Of a stretch of DNA of 64,000 bases, positions 1-8,952 are shown in pieces (positions within the stretch are counted from its first letter, which is position 1; every line of letters starts with the position of its first letter). Both the position numbers and the translations under genes were made by a program. The notes under the pieces are model-generated. The model searched no databases and was not told where the DNA came from. It was given only the letters and a program-made list of their open reading frames with translations. The stretch is from Aquirhabdus sp. GTDB lineage: Bacteria; Pseudomonadota; Gammaproteobacteria; Pseudomonadales; Moraxellaceae. The stretch lies in assembly GCA_030149815.1 (NCBI GenBank), contig JASLHI010000012.1, forward strand, positions 62,001-126,000, read 5' to 3'.

Positions 1-2771
1 TAAACCATCGACCACTTCGTCGGTTTGCCATCCTGTTCAGATGCAATGTACTGACTCGCAGTTTTACGGCTAAATTTGAGTAAAGTCGGATTACCATCAG
101 GATCAGTATCGGGCGCACTCAGTAGATACAAATGCTTCGGATCCAGCTTATCTTTCACCGAACGTAACTCTGAGATCAAAGGCGCACGCGTTTCACGCAC
201 TTTCGGAAACTTACTTGCCGCAAGAAACATCCCAGCTGCACCATCACGTAAGATAAAGAAATCATCATGCTTGGTTGAACGCAGCTCTGGCATCGGAATC
301 GCGTCAGCACGCGGTGGCGCTGGTTGCCCATTTTTCAAAACTTTGCGTGTATTGGTACAGCTATCACAAGCGAAATAAGGACCAAAACGACCTGTTTTCA
401 ATTGCATCTGACCACTTTCACACTTATCGCAAGGGATCGTTGGGCCATCATAACCTTTGATCTTGAATGAGCCTTCCTCAACGCTATGCCCCGAACAGTC
501 TGGGTTATTTCCACAGACATGCAACTTACGACCGCCATCAATGATATAGCTATCCATCGCAGTATCGCAGATTGGACAGCGTTTTTTCGCCATCAAGTCA
601 GCGGTTTCTGCTGCACTTCCATCTTCGCTTTCGCTACTTGTATCTTCAGTCAAAGCAGCAAGTGACTCAACGGGTGCAAGATTGATTGTTCCTTTGCAGC
701 GTTCTTTAGGTGGTAGATTGTAGCCAGAACAACCCAAAAATACGCCTGTTGAGCCTGTACGAATTTGCATTGGACGCGAACAGGTTGGGCAAGAAACTTC
801 ACTCACTTCAACTGGTAAATTACGACGCATCCCTTGATCAGGATCTTGTGATTGGGCACGAATCAGCTTTTGTTTGAAATCGCCATAAAACTCATTCAGT
901 ACGTTTTTCCAATCTCGCTCGCCATCAGCAACTTTATCCAACTGCCCTTCAAGTTCAGCAGTAAACGCATAATCCATCAGATTAGAGAAATTTTCACTCA
1001 AACGATCAGTGACAATATCACCCATCTTTTCTGCATACAGACGGCGATTATCGAGTTTGACATAACCACGATCTTGAACCGTCGAAATGATCGCTGCATA
1101 CGTTGATGGACGACCAATGCCACGTTTTTCCAGTTCTTTGACCAAACTGGCTTCGGTAAAACGTGCTGGCGGCTTGGTGAAATGCTGACTCGGATCAACT
1201 TTGATCAGTTCTAAAACATCTCCAGCTTTCACGGCTGGCAAGAGTAGATCATCATCTTGCTTACTTGGTGCCATGACTTTGGTAAAACCATCAAACACCA
1301 TGGTTCGACCACGCGCACGTAACTCAACATCAGCAGCCTGTACAATAATATAAGACGATAAATATTCTGCTGGCGGCATTTGACTTGCCGTAAATTGACG
1401 CCAGATCAATTCATATAACCGCTGTCCATCACGTTCGATCGTCGTCAGTTGATCACCTGACAGCGCAATATTAGACGGACGAATTGCTTCGTGCGCTTCT
1501 TGTGCACCTGCTTTATTGCCATAGAAGTTGGGTTTAGCAGGGACGTATTTTGCGCCGAACTTATCTTCGATATGCCCGCGTACCATCGCCAATGCATCTG
1601 CACTGATAAACGTCGAATCCGTACGCATATAAGTGATATGACCCGCTTCGTACAGACGCTGAGCCAGAATCATGGTTTTCTTAACCGAGAAGCCTAGACG
1701 CGTACTCGCCGCCTGCTGCAATGTCGAGGTAATATAAGGCGCGGTAGGATTTACTTTAGTTGGCTTATCTTCACGCGCAGCTACGGTATATGTTGCAGGC
1801 TTGAGCTTGGCAACAACCGCATCCGTTTCTGCTTTATTTTTTAATTTAAGCGCTGCGCCCGCCTGTTTGGTTGCTTCCAAACGAATCGGCACCTGATCTT
1901 TTTTGGTATACATCGTATCAGCGAATATTTCCCAATATTCTTCTGGGATAAACGCACGAATTTCACGTTCACGTTCAACGACCAGCTTTACTGCAACGGA
2001 TTGCACGCGACCTGCGGACAAACCGCGCGCGATTTTTTCCCAGAGCAGCGGCGAAACCATATAGCCAACGACACGATCAAGGAAACGACGCGCTTGCTGT
2101 GCATTCACCTTATCAAGATCCAATCGACCAGGCACCTTAAATGCCGATTGAATGGCATTTTGGGTAATTTCGTTAAAAACCACACGTTTATATTTATCTG
2201 GGCTCCCGCCAATCACTTGCTGCAAATGCCAAGCAATCGCTTCCCCTTCTCTATCCAAGTCGGTTGCGAGATAGATTTCTTCAACTTGTGAGGCGAGTTT
2301 TTTCAGTTCGCTGACCACATTTTCTTTGCCCGGCAAAACTTCATAATGCGCTGCCCAATCATGTTCTGGATCAACGCCCATGCGATTCACTAAGGCTGCA
2401 CGTGATTTTGCTTCTTTTTCGGCGGCTTTTTGTTCATCGGTTAGTTTAACTTTGGCTTTTGCGTCCGCCTTTGCTGGCGGAGTTTTGACACCACCGCCAC
2501 TGACAGGCAAATCACGCACATGACCGATACTCGACTTAACGATATAGTCACTGCCGAGGTATTTATTGATCGTTTTCGCTTTTGCAGGTGATTCGACGAT
2601 CACCAATGCGCGGGGCTTAGCACCTTTTTTAACGGGTGTATCTACAATATCTTCCGCTGTGGTTTTTGCCTTACTCGACTTAGGCGAACTTTTGACTGAG
2701 TCCGTCTTCGTTGTCGTACGCCGCCCAGCTTTAATTGTGTTTGTAGTGGTTGAGCGTGGACGGGTTGCCAT
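1..2771 (-). CDS. topA: DNA topoisomerase I (partial, 3' end beyond window)
   Basis: Type IA topoisomerase that relaxes negatively supercoiled DNA through a transient 5'-phosphotyrosine. Reading the minus strand from the ATG at 2771 gives an uninterrupted frame to the window edge (about 923 codons). A basic, Thr/Lys-rich N-terminal extension of about 45 residues precedes the TOPRIM domain (ALVIVESPAKAKTI, later DLDREGEAIAWHL). The active-site tyrosine lies in the ITYMRTDS motif coded near 1620-1655. At least three C-terminal Cys4 zinc-finger modules follow (CPTC, CPIC, CDKC). The C-terminus is outside the window. Upstream on the same strand lie a small membrane protein gene and a MOSC gene, so these may be cotranscribed. 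Family assignment is certain; the long basic N-terminal tail is the only unusual part. Confidence 0.96.
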   Translation of the reverse strand, partial: MATRPRSTTTNTIKAGRRTTTKTDSVKSSPKSSKAKTTAEDIVDTPVKKGAKPRALVIVESPAKAKTINKYLGSDYIVKSSIGHVRDLPVSGGGVKTPPAKADAKAKVKLTDEQKAAEKEAKSRAALVNRMGVDPEHDWAAHYEVLPGKENVVSELKKLASQVEEIYLATDLDREGEAIAWHLQQVIGGSPDKYKRVVFNEITQNAIQSAFKVPGRLDLDKVNAQQARRFLDRVVGYMVSPLLWEKIARGLSAGRVQSVAVKLVVEREREIRAFIPEEYWEIFADTMYTKKDQVPIRLEATKQAGAALKLKNKAETDAVVAKLKPATYTVAAREDKPTKVNPTAPYITSTLQQAASTRLGFSVKKTMILAQRLYEAGHITYMRTDSTFISADALAMVRGHIEDKFGAKYVPAKPNFYGNKAGAQEAHEAIRPSNIALSGDQLTTIERDGQRLYELIWRQFTASQMPPAEYLSSYIIVQAADVELRARGRTMVFDGFTKVMAPSKQDDDLLLPAVKAGDVLELIKVDPSQHFTKPPARFTEASLVKELEKRGIGRPSTYAAIISTVQDRGYVKLDNRRLYAEKMGDIVTDRLSENFSNLMDYAFTAELEGQLDKVADGERDWKNVLNEFYGDFKQKLIRAQSQDPDQGMRRNLPVEVSEVSCPTCSRPMQIRTGSTGVFLGCSGYNLPPKERCKGTINLAPVESLAALTEDTSSESEDGSAAETADLMAKKRCPICDTAMDSYIIDGGRKLHVCGNNPDCSGHSVEEGSFKIKGYDGPTIPCDKCESGQMQLKTGRFGPYFACDSCTNTRKVLKNGQPAPPRADAIPMPELRSTKHDDFFILRDGAAGMFLAASKFPKVRETRAPLISELRSVKDKLDPKHLYLLSAPDTDPDGNPTLLKFSRKTASQYIASEQDGKPTKWSMV

Positions 2772-2906
2772 ATGAGGCTCCAAAAAAAATGATTTCAAAA
2801 AATCGTTAAACCATACAAAACAACATCATGCTTTGATCAATTCAGTTTTAATGCAGCATTAAAACCGCATCAACAGCATAGCCACTCAATTGTTTTAAAA
2901 TGATGA

Positions 2907-3365
2907 CTACACTTGATTTGCACAGGCAAGAAGAACCGATTTCAAGGTCTCTAATTGCTCACCGTGTAAATCCTCTTCCTCATCCCAAAAAACACCAACA
3001 CTATTCGATTGAATCTCAATACCAAACACACCTTTCAATCGACTATCGAGCACTAACCCTTCTAGTTTGGGCTCGCCCTTCTCTACAACCAGTCGACCAT
3101 CTACAAGTCGTGCTTGCACCAACGCATGAGTAGACTCAGGCAAGATCAAACTATAATAGGCAACCATGCCACCGACTTTGCCTGTTATCGTATGGTGCTG
3201 AATCCACTGTGGCGCTGGAATCAAACGTAAAATAAACCCCATTTTTTTTGCACGATCACGCAGACTAATCAGTGCTTTTTCTCGAGGACTTATTCGTGCA
3301 CTCATAAATGTACCGAGCATAAAAACAGCAACGATACCAATCACCCAATAACTTGCATTCGTCAT
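2907..3365 (-). CDS. Hypothetical small membrane-anchored protein
   Basis: 152 residues, family not recognised. Residues 5-22 form one strongly hydrophobic segment (YWVIGIVAVFMLGTFMSA). A basic stretch follows (RISPREKALISLRDRAKKMG), then a soluble domain of about 110 residues, so it is probably an inner-membrane protein anchored by its N-terminus. The C-terminal half is acidic. It lies between the MOSC gene (88 bp upstream) and topA (136 bp downstream) on the same strand. No catalytic motif is visible, and no function is proposed. Confidence 0.75.
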   Translation of the reverse strand: MTNASYWVIGIVAVFMLGTFMSARISPREKALISLRDRAKKMGFILRLIPAPQWIQHHTITGKVGGMVAYYSLILPESTHALVQARLVDGRLVVEKGEPKLEGLVLDSRLKGVFGIEIQSNSVGVFWDEEEDLHGEQLETLKSVLLACANQV

Positions 3366-3452
3366 GCCATACTTCTTTTATTCACAAAATTCACTCGAAC
3401 CATCATCGGTTCATTCCATGGGTGCTCACAGCAAAGCCCCCACATTCATCAT

Positions 3453-4388
3453 CTATTCAACCCAAACACGCTGTCCAACCATCAAAACTGGTGCAATAAC
3501 AGGATCTAAATTGAAAGGCTGTTTACAATCCTCTTTTTTAGTGTGCAGCAATCCAAGATTTTCAGCAAGGCTTTGTGCATGACTTCTTCTATCATTTGTC
3601 AATCGATGATCTGTATCTGTTGCCACTGCTTGGCGCAAGATTGCGTTTTGCCCTAGATAGACTTTGCCATCATCTTTGCGCCGTTGGCCTGCAAGAAATC
3701 TCAAAAAGCCGTCCGTTTGGATTTGAGTCTCAGGATCTAAACTTGGAATCACACATCGTGAACAAGGTTTGACTAAGTCAAAAATAGCATCGCCAATCTG
3801 AATACTGCGCCATTGATCTTCGGCAAACGGTTCACACTCCCCACCGACAATCAGATTTGGACGAAAACGACGAAAGTCAATCGGCTCACCCCACTGCCGT
3901 CCTAACTCATCCAAAGAACTTTGCGAAATCACTAACAATGGAAAGCCATCAGAAAAAGCCGTTCGATGTCCTTGCCCCGCGAAACGCTCATCCACAATTC
4001 GAATCGCACTCTCTGGGCAATAGACCAAACGAACGGCAACACTTAACTCTTCGGATAACCACTCATCAATTTCAGGTTGCACTGCATAGCAATTATTGAC
4101 TTGATCGCCCCACACTGTTGCAGAAATGAGGTTTTGAGGATTTGCAATTGCGGTATGTGTTTGTCCATTTAAGCGGATGATCAGAGTCTGTTCATGCGCT
4201 TCCACATGAATAGCACCCATTGCAGCACATGTCCGTTGACTCAAGAAATTACCAACATCGTCAATCAAGACCCAACGACGATCCTGCTCCAAGCCTAATG
4301 GATTCATCTGTGCTTGCGCCAAAGAAATACCTTGTGCGGATTTCAAAGGATAATGATGAAGTGATGCCACATGTAATGAATGAGTCAT
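3453..4388 (-). CDS. MOSC domain-containing protein (YcbX-like)
   Basis: About 311 residues with a MOSC N-terminal beta-barrel domain (HHYPLKSAQGISL, then GLEQDRRWVLID) and a C-terminal MOSC domain. The DLVKPCSRCVIPSLDPETQ stretch carries the conserved cysteine expected to bind a molybdenum/sulfur carrier. Relatives such as YcbX act with a reductase to detoxify N-hydroxylated bases; that role is known for the family and inferred here. The ATG at 4388 is preferred over an in-frame TTG at 4400. There is no fused ferredoxin domain, unlike E. coli YcbX, so it would need a separate electron donor. Confidence 0.88.
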   Translation of the reverse strand: MTHSLHVASLHHYPLKSAQGISLAQAQMNPLGLEQDRRWVLIDDVGNFLSQRTCAAMGAIHVEAHEQTLIIRLNGQTHTAIANPQNLISATVWGDQVNNCYAVQPEIDEWLSEELSVAVRLVYCPESAIRIVDERFAGQGHRTAFSDGFPLLVISQSSLDELGRQWGEPIDFRRFRPNLIVGGECEPFAEDQWRSIQIGDAIFDLVKPCSRCVIPSLDPETQIQTDGFLRFLAGQRRKDDGKVYLGQNAILRQAVATDTDHRLTNDRRSHAQSLAENLGLLHTKKEDCKQPFNLDPVIAPVLMVGQRVWVE

Positions 4389-4490
4389 GATCAAGTTCAA
4401 TGTAAAAGTCGGTTAATTCTAGGAAAACTCAAAGATCAATGTATAGTAATCCCATTAAATTATGTTCTATTTTAATCTCATTAAATTTAA

Positions 4491-4583
4491 ATGATTGATT
4501 TATAAATTATAAAAATAAGTTATCCAAATACTATCCACATGCCTATCCCCAGATTTTGGGGATAAGTTATTGGGAGTTAAGGA
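4491..4583. repeat. Intergenic repeat copy 1 with DnaA-box-like site and hairpin
   Basis: This stretch in the gap between the MOSC gene and the NIPSNAP gene recurs in near-identical form at 5063-5155, on the other side of the NIPSNAP gene. Shared blocks are gttatccaaata, atccacatg, tatccc, ttttggggataag and gggagttaa. It contains ctatccaca (4531-4539, one mismatch to the E. coli DnaA box) and an inverted repeat tatcccca/tggggata (4544-4551 and 4557-4564). No gene is visible in the rest of 4389-4707. Confidence 0.75.
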
Positions 4584-4707
4584 TAATCTACCATTAAAAA
4601 GTCTTATGCTAAAAATTATTGACTGGTCTGACTCTTAATGAGAGATTGATTCAAATATAGAATAACGAACTTCAAAGCACAATTAGAGATAACACAAAGA
4701 GACAATC

Positions 4708-5013
4708 ATGATTACTTGCTATCTTCGTTACATCATTGATCCTTATAAGCTCAAAGAATTTGAACATTACGGCAAATTGTGGATTCCCTTAGTACAAAAG
4801 TTTGGCGGCATACATCATGGTTATTTCATGCCATCAGAAGGCACAAACAATGTGGCATTAGCCATGTTTAGCTTCCCGAGTTTGACGTTGTATGAGGAAT
4901 ACCGAATCAAATCATTTCAAGACTCTGAATGCCAAGCTGCGTTTCAATACGCAGAAGATACGCGTTGCATCATTAGTTATGAAAGAAGCTTTTTTAGACC
5001 TGTTTTTGAGTGA
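4708..5013 (+). CDS. NIPSNAP family protein
   Basis: 101 residues matching a single NIPSNAP ferredoxin-like (dimeric alpha/beta barrel) domain: ITCYLRYIIDP, then WIPLVQKFGGIHHGYF and a C-terminal SYERSFFRPVFE. The length is the normal one for bacterial single-domain NIPSNAPs. The biochemical role of the family in bacteria is poorly defined and no active site can be assigned. The gene stands alone, flanked on both sides by copies of the same intergenic repeat, so it may have moved or been duplicated together with them. The start is the ATG at 4708, after the purine-rich stretch aaagaga. Confidence 0.88.
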   Translation: MITCYLRYIIDPYKLKEFEHYGKLWIPLVQKFGGIHHGYFMPSEGTNNVALAMFSFPSLTLYEEYRIKSFQDSECQAAFQYAEDTRCIISYERSFFRPVFE

Positions 5014-5062
5014 AATCGCTCACAAGGTGTGCATTTTTTAGAAATTATCAGCGCAAACCAAT

Positions 5063-5155
5063 GATTTAAATTAAGAATTTAAAAGTTATCCAAATATTAT
5101 CCACATGCTTATCCCTAACTTTTGGGGATAAGTGTTTGGGAGTTAAAAGATAACT
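5063..5155. repeat. Intergenic repeat copy 2 with perfect DnaA-box sequence
   Basis: Second copy of the element at 4491-4583, in the same orientation. It carries ttatccaca (5097-5105), an exact match to the E. coli DnaA box consensus, and the inverted repeat cttatccc/gggataag (5108-5115 and 5125-5132). Both copies end in gggagttaa. The two copies bracket the NIPSNAP gene as direct repeats about 570 bp apart. Confidence 0.75.
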
Positions 5156-5162
5156 TAACTGT

Positions 5163-5219
5163 AGGATGGGTTTTAACCCATCAATTTGCTGATGTATATT
5201 TACGATGAAATGGGTTTCT
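5163..5219. repeat. Palindromic intergenic element (aggatgggtt type)
   Basis: Perfect inverted repeat gatgggtt/aacccatc (5165-5172 and 5175-5182), followed by a second gatgaaatgggttt block. Elements with gtaggatgggtt...aacccatc arms are common dispersed intergenic repeats in proteobacteria, and this looks like a short or degenerate copy. No other copy was found in the window. Confidence 0.5.
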
Positions 5220-5288
5220 CAAGCCCCGCCTCTCTGACCGACTTAACCAAATCACTTCAAAAAGGTGACTCAAATATTTGGATTTTTT

Positions 5289-5630
5289 ATGCCGTTACTT
5301 TTTGGTCCAAAAAACTCTCGAATGACGTATACAGGAAGCCCATGTCCCCATAATGATCTCGCTTTCAATGTTTCAGACATGATCTTAAAAGATGCTCTTC
5401 GAAAATACGAAATTCAATTCAATGTCACCATAATTCCATATATTGATGAATCTAATACAAGTAAAACAAATGAAGCTAAATATTTTTTGCATATAGACAA
5501 TATCAGTAAAGAAACAAATTTAGTCGACCTTCATATAATTAGGAATGGAGTTGAAATTTGTGTAAAACAAAATCTTGATTTTCAGCTTTTGACCGATGAT
5601 CTTGTTGAAATGGGAGAGCTTCTATGTTGA
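5289..5630 (+). CDS. Hypothetical protein
   Basis: 113 residues from the ATG at 5289; a GTG at 5265 is also in frame, but its upstream aaaagg touches the start codon. No recognised family. The protein is soluble in appearance, with alternating strand-like segments (IQFNVTIIPYID, YFLHIDNIS, VDLHIIRNGVEICV) and a C-terminal LLTDDLVEMGELLC. A third possible start is the ATG at 5322. It lies between the second repeat copy and the converging slyX gene. Coding status is plausible but rests only on the open frame. Confidence 0.5.
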   Translation: MPLLFGPKNSRMTYTGSPCPHNDLAFNVSDMILKDALRKYEIQFNVTIIPYIDESNTSKTNEAKYFLHIDNISKETNLVDLHIIRNGVEICVKQNLDFQLLTDDLVEMGELLC

Positions 5631-5642
5631 CTAAAAACAACC

Positions 5643-5933
5643 TCAATAATGCGGCGGCACTTCCTGCGCTGCATTAAACGGCTCAATCCCCTCGCCTTTA
5701 CCACTCGAATCCACACGGTTATACAACAACTTAAACTGATCCTGTAAATCCATCAATTGCTGCGCTTGCTGTGCCACAGTCGCATTCAGCGAATCCAACA
5801 AATCATCCAAAAACGCCACACGAATCTCCAACTCATCAATCCGCGCAATCAACTGCTCATGTCGACGTTCATCTAAAGATGCATCACCGAACTGGCGTTT
5901 GTCACAATCTTCGTTCATCATATCGCCCTTCAT
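5643..5933 (-). CDS. slyX: SlyX family protein
   Basis: 96 residues. A coiled coil (residues 26-72, ending DLQDQFKLLYNRV) is followed by a short tail ending in PPHY, which is the SlyX signature. SlyX proteins are small cytoplasmic coiled-coil proteins of unknown function, often next to slyD in enterics; slyD is absent here. The N-terminal extension (about 23 residues before the coiled coil) is longer than in E. coli SlyX, and internal ATGs at 5921 and 5918 are possible starts. It diverges from uup. Confidence 0.85.
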   Translation of the reverse strand: MKGDMMNEDCDKRQFGDASLDERRHEQLIARIDELEIRVAFLDDLLDSLNATVAQQAQQLMDLQDQFKLLYNRVDSSGKGEGIEPFNAAQEVPPHY

Positions 5934-6031
5934 AAATCGTCTTTAAGCATGGATCTGTATTTTTGCAGATCGCTCACGCAAAAAACACGCAACAAATTGA
6001 TATTTTACAGCTCATACGGAAAAATAGTTTC

Positions 6032-7936
6032 ATGGCATTGCTCACCCTACGCGACATTCAACTGGCTTTTGGCGGCCCTGCTATCCTTGATGGTGCAAGC
6101 CTCTCCATTGAACGTGGCGAACGCGTCTGTCTGATCGGACGCAACGGCGAAGGCAAGTCTACGCTACTCAAGCTCACCAGTGGTGAACTCCTGCCCGACA
6201 AAGGTGAAATTGCCAAACAAAACGGTCTACGCATTGCCATGCTAGAGCAAGATGTTCCGATGTCATCAGGCAAAGTCGCAGACATCGTTGCTGCTGGCGC
6301 TGGACCTATCGCTCAAGTGCTCATCGACTATCACCATGAAAGCGAAGCCTGTGCGCTCGGCGATATGGAAGCCTGTGAACGCATGAGCGACCTGCAAAGT
6401 AAACTTGATGACGGCGACGGCTGGGCATTAGAGCGTCAAGTTGATACCATTCTTGGAAAAATGCACCTCGATGGCAATGCCGACTTATCAGACTTATCAG
6501 GTGGTCGTAAACGTCGCGTACTGCTTGCACGCGCATTATTGACTCAACCAGAACTCTTATTACTTGACGAACCTACTAACCACTTAGACGTTGAAAGCAT
6601 TGAATGGCTTGAACAATTCCTGTTGGATTGGTCAAACTTAACCTTAATGTTTATTAGCCATGACCGCGCATTTGTTGATCGCTTGGCAACTCGCATTATC
6701 GAACTTGATCGTGGAATCCTTCGCGGTTACGAAGGCAACTATGCACGCTATTTAGAAATCAAAGCCCAACAACTTGAAGCTGAAGAGAAACAAGCTGCAA
6801 ACTTTGATAAAAAACTCGCTGAAGAAGAAGTTTGGATTCGCCAAGGCATCAAAGCACGTCGGACTCGTAATGAAGGTCGTGTCCGCGCACTTGAAGCACT
6901 ACGCGAAGAACATAAAGCTCGACGTAACAAGCAAGGTAATGTTGCGCTAACTGTTCAAGATGCTAACCGCTCTGGGAAATTGGTCTTTGATATTGAAAAT
7001 ATCACGGTCGGCTATGAAGGTCGTAAACTTGTTGAAAACTTCTCAGCAATGGTCATGCGCGGCGACAAGATTGGTTTGATCGGTGATAACGGTGTTGGTA
7101 AAACTACACTGATTCGCGCCTTACTCGGCGAAGTTGCATTACAAGAAGGTTCAGTCAAAACAGGAACACAGCTTGATGTGGCTTATTTTGACCAATTACG
7201 CAATCAGCTCGATTTAGAGAAGACTGTTCTTGAGAATGTCAGTGAAGGATCAGATTTCATTGATATTAATGGTAGTCGCCGTCACATTCTGAGCTACTTA
7301 CAAGACTTTTTATTCTCACCTGCTCGCGCGCGTACACCAGTTAAAGCACTCTCTGGTGGTGAGCGTAATCGTTTGCTGCTTGCTCGTTTATTGATTAAAC
7401 CCTCGAACTTGTTAATTCTCGACGAACCAACCAACGATTTGGACATGGTCACTTTGGAATTACTCGAAGAAGCCATTGCCAATTATCCGGGCACCTTGCT
7501 GCTGATTAGCCATGATCGTGCTTTTGTGGATCAAGTTGTGACTTCGACTTGGGTATTTGATGGCAAAGGTCACGTCGAAGAATATATCGGTGGATATCAA
7601 GACTATCTCGCTCAACGTGAAGTCCAGCAACGGATGAAGAAGGCTGCGCCTGTTGCAACTAAAACAGCAACTGCACCGACTACATCAAAAGCAATACCAA
7701 AAACTGTGAAATTGAGTTATAAAGACCAAAGAGAATTGGACGGATTGCCTGCAGTGATTGCAGCACTCGAAGCGGAACAAGCGACTCTGGAAGAAAAATT
7801 AGCAGATGGAACATGGTTTATGACCGATTCTGCTGCGGCGACGCTCGCTTCAACCCGTCTGACCGAGATAGAACAACAAATACTAGATCAACTAGAACGC
7901 TGGACGACCTTAGAGGCGGCTAGTCAAGGAGCTTAA
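6032..7936 (+). CDS. uup: ABC-F family ATPase Uup
   Basis: 634 residues from the ATG at 6032 (MALLTLRDIQLAFGG); the longer frame back to 5963 has no supporting start. There are two ABC domains: Walker A GRNGEGKST at about residue 36 and GDNGVGKTT at about 351, signatures LSGGRKRR and LSGGERNR, and Walker B LLLLDEPTNHLD and LLILDEPTNDLD. An arm/linker rich in Lys/Arg lies between them, and a C-terminal coiled-coil DNA-binding-like domain begins near residue 545. Uup acts at ribosomes or branched DNA and limits transposon precise excision. It has no membrane domain. The next gene starts 6 bp after its stop, suggesting cotranscription. Confidence 0.93.
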   Translation: MALLTLRDIQLAFGGPAILDGASLSIERGERVCLIGRNGEGKSTLLKLTSGELLPDKGEIAKQNGLRIAMLEQDVPMSSGKVADIVAAGAGPIAQVLIDYHHESEACALGDMEACERMSDLQSKLDDGDGWALERQVDTILGKMHLDGNADLSDLSGGRKRRVLLARALLTQPELLLLDEPTNHLDVESIEWLEQFLLDWSNLTLMFISHDRAFVDRLATRIIELDRGILRGYEGNYARYLEIKAQQLEAEEKQAANFDKKLAEEEVWIRQGIKARRTRNEGRVRALEALREEHKARRNKQGNVALTVQDANRSGKLVFDIENITVGYEGRKLVENFSAMVMRGDKIGLIGDNGVGKTTLIRALLGEVALQEGSVKTGTQLDVAYFDQLRNQLDLEKTVLENVSEGSDFIDINGSRRHILSYLQDFLFSPARARTPVKALSGGERNRLLLARLLIKPSNLLILDEPTNDLDMVTLELLEEAIANYPGTLLLISHDRAFVDQVVTSTWVFDGKGHVEEYIGGYQDYLAQREVQQRMKKAAPVATKTATAPTTSKAIPKTVKLSYKDQRELDGLPAVIAALEAEQATLEEKLADGTWFMTDSAAATLASTRLTEIEQQILDQLERWTTLEAASQGA

Positions 7937-7942
7937 AGCAGT

Positions 7943-8896
7943 ATGAAGAACAATGGCATGGAGCGCTTAGGTTTTGCAAAGCGTCTACAAGCGTCATCAT
8001 TGACGTTTAAACGCATTCGCACAATCAGTATCTTGGGTATGGCCTCTGGTGGCCTATTGCTCAGTGGATGTCACAGTTTGACACTCACCAGTCAAACCAG
8101 CCCACAAAGCAGATATCTTTATGATGCACCAGCGCAAGCGTACACCATTGACTTAGGCGCACAGAACTTTCGTGGCGATGTACGTCTTCGTGATAGCTGT
8201 ACACCCGAAGGCTCAAGCCTCAATATTTACGACAATGCAGGACGTTTCTTTCGGGTTGATGCGGTCAACTTGATCAACAATCCGAATATCGTCTTGCCTG
8301 AATTTGCGGATGATACGACAACCCGTGATTTGATTTTCCGTTACTACATGGAAAAAGTGAATCCAAACGGTCGTATTATTCTACAACGTAACGTTAATAG
8401 TCGTATGGGTGCGGCGCTTTACGCTGTCGTGCAATCTGAGATTACAGTGAAAGATGTTAACCAAGACCTCAATACAACTCGCTACATGGGCTATTTGATC
8501 ACGCGGCGTGGCAATATGGGCTATGTGCTGCAGCATGAACAAAAATTCTACCGTTCAGATCGTATGCTAGAAATTTTGGGTCTACTCGCGTCTGAAATTC
8601 AGATTCCAGGTCGCTTACCAACTAACAGGAAACAAGAAGACAACCCGCTCTATATCGACCTTAAAAACTCAACGCCTCAACAGATCATGGATTGGAAAAA
8701 AGCAGCTCAGTGTGGCGAAGGTGACACACCTCACAATGGCGTCTTCCATTTCAGTGACAAACCTGCCGCACCGCAGCAACCTGATACACCATCGGATAAA
8801 GCTGTGGATTACGGTACAAGTTCTGATGATGCACAAACAGACAAAGGATCTGTTTGGCACAGAATCTATAGCGGACTTACTTTTTGGAAGAAATAA
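7943..8896 (+). CDS. Hypothetical lipoprotein
   Basis: 317 residues. An unusually long positively charged N-terminal region of about 30 residues precedes a hydrophobic stretch (ISILGMASGGLLLSGC) whose LSGC is a lipobox, so the mature protein probably begins at Cys43. An internal start such as M6 would give a more ordinary signal peptide. The mature domain has no recognised motif and ends in a Pro/Asp-rich linker and WHRIYSGLTFWKK. It begins 6 bp after uup and is followed by an LpxL-type acyltransferase, so an envelope role is suggested only by location. Confidence 0.75.
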   Translation: MKNNGMERLGFAKRLQASSLTFKRIRTISILGMASGGLLLSGCHSLTLTSQTSPQSRYLYDAPAQAYTIDLGAQNFRGDVRLRDSCTPEGSSLNIYDNAGRFFRVDAVNLINNPNIVLPEFADDTTTRDLIFRYYMEKVNPNGRIILQRNVNSRMGAALYAVVQSEITVKDVNQDLNTTRYMGYLITRRGNMGYVLQHEQKFYRSDRMLEILGLLASEIQIPGRLPTNRKQEDNPLYIDLKNSTPQQIMDWKKAAQCGEGDTPHNGVFHFSDKPAAPQQPDTPSDKAVDYGTSSDDAQTDKGSVWHRIYSGLTFWKK

Positions 8897-8952
8897 GTTT
8901 ATTTTTTCTAAAATAAACTTAGCCAGTTCAATTTAATGATGATCGTGATGTT

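Noticed and set aside
1..2775. Several plus-strand frames of 60-100 residues
   Set aside because: All are antisense to topA, which runs uninterrupted on the minus strand.
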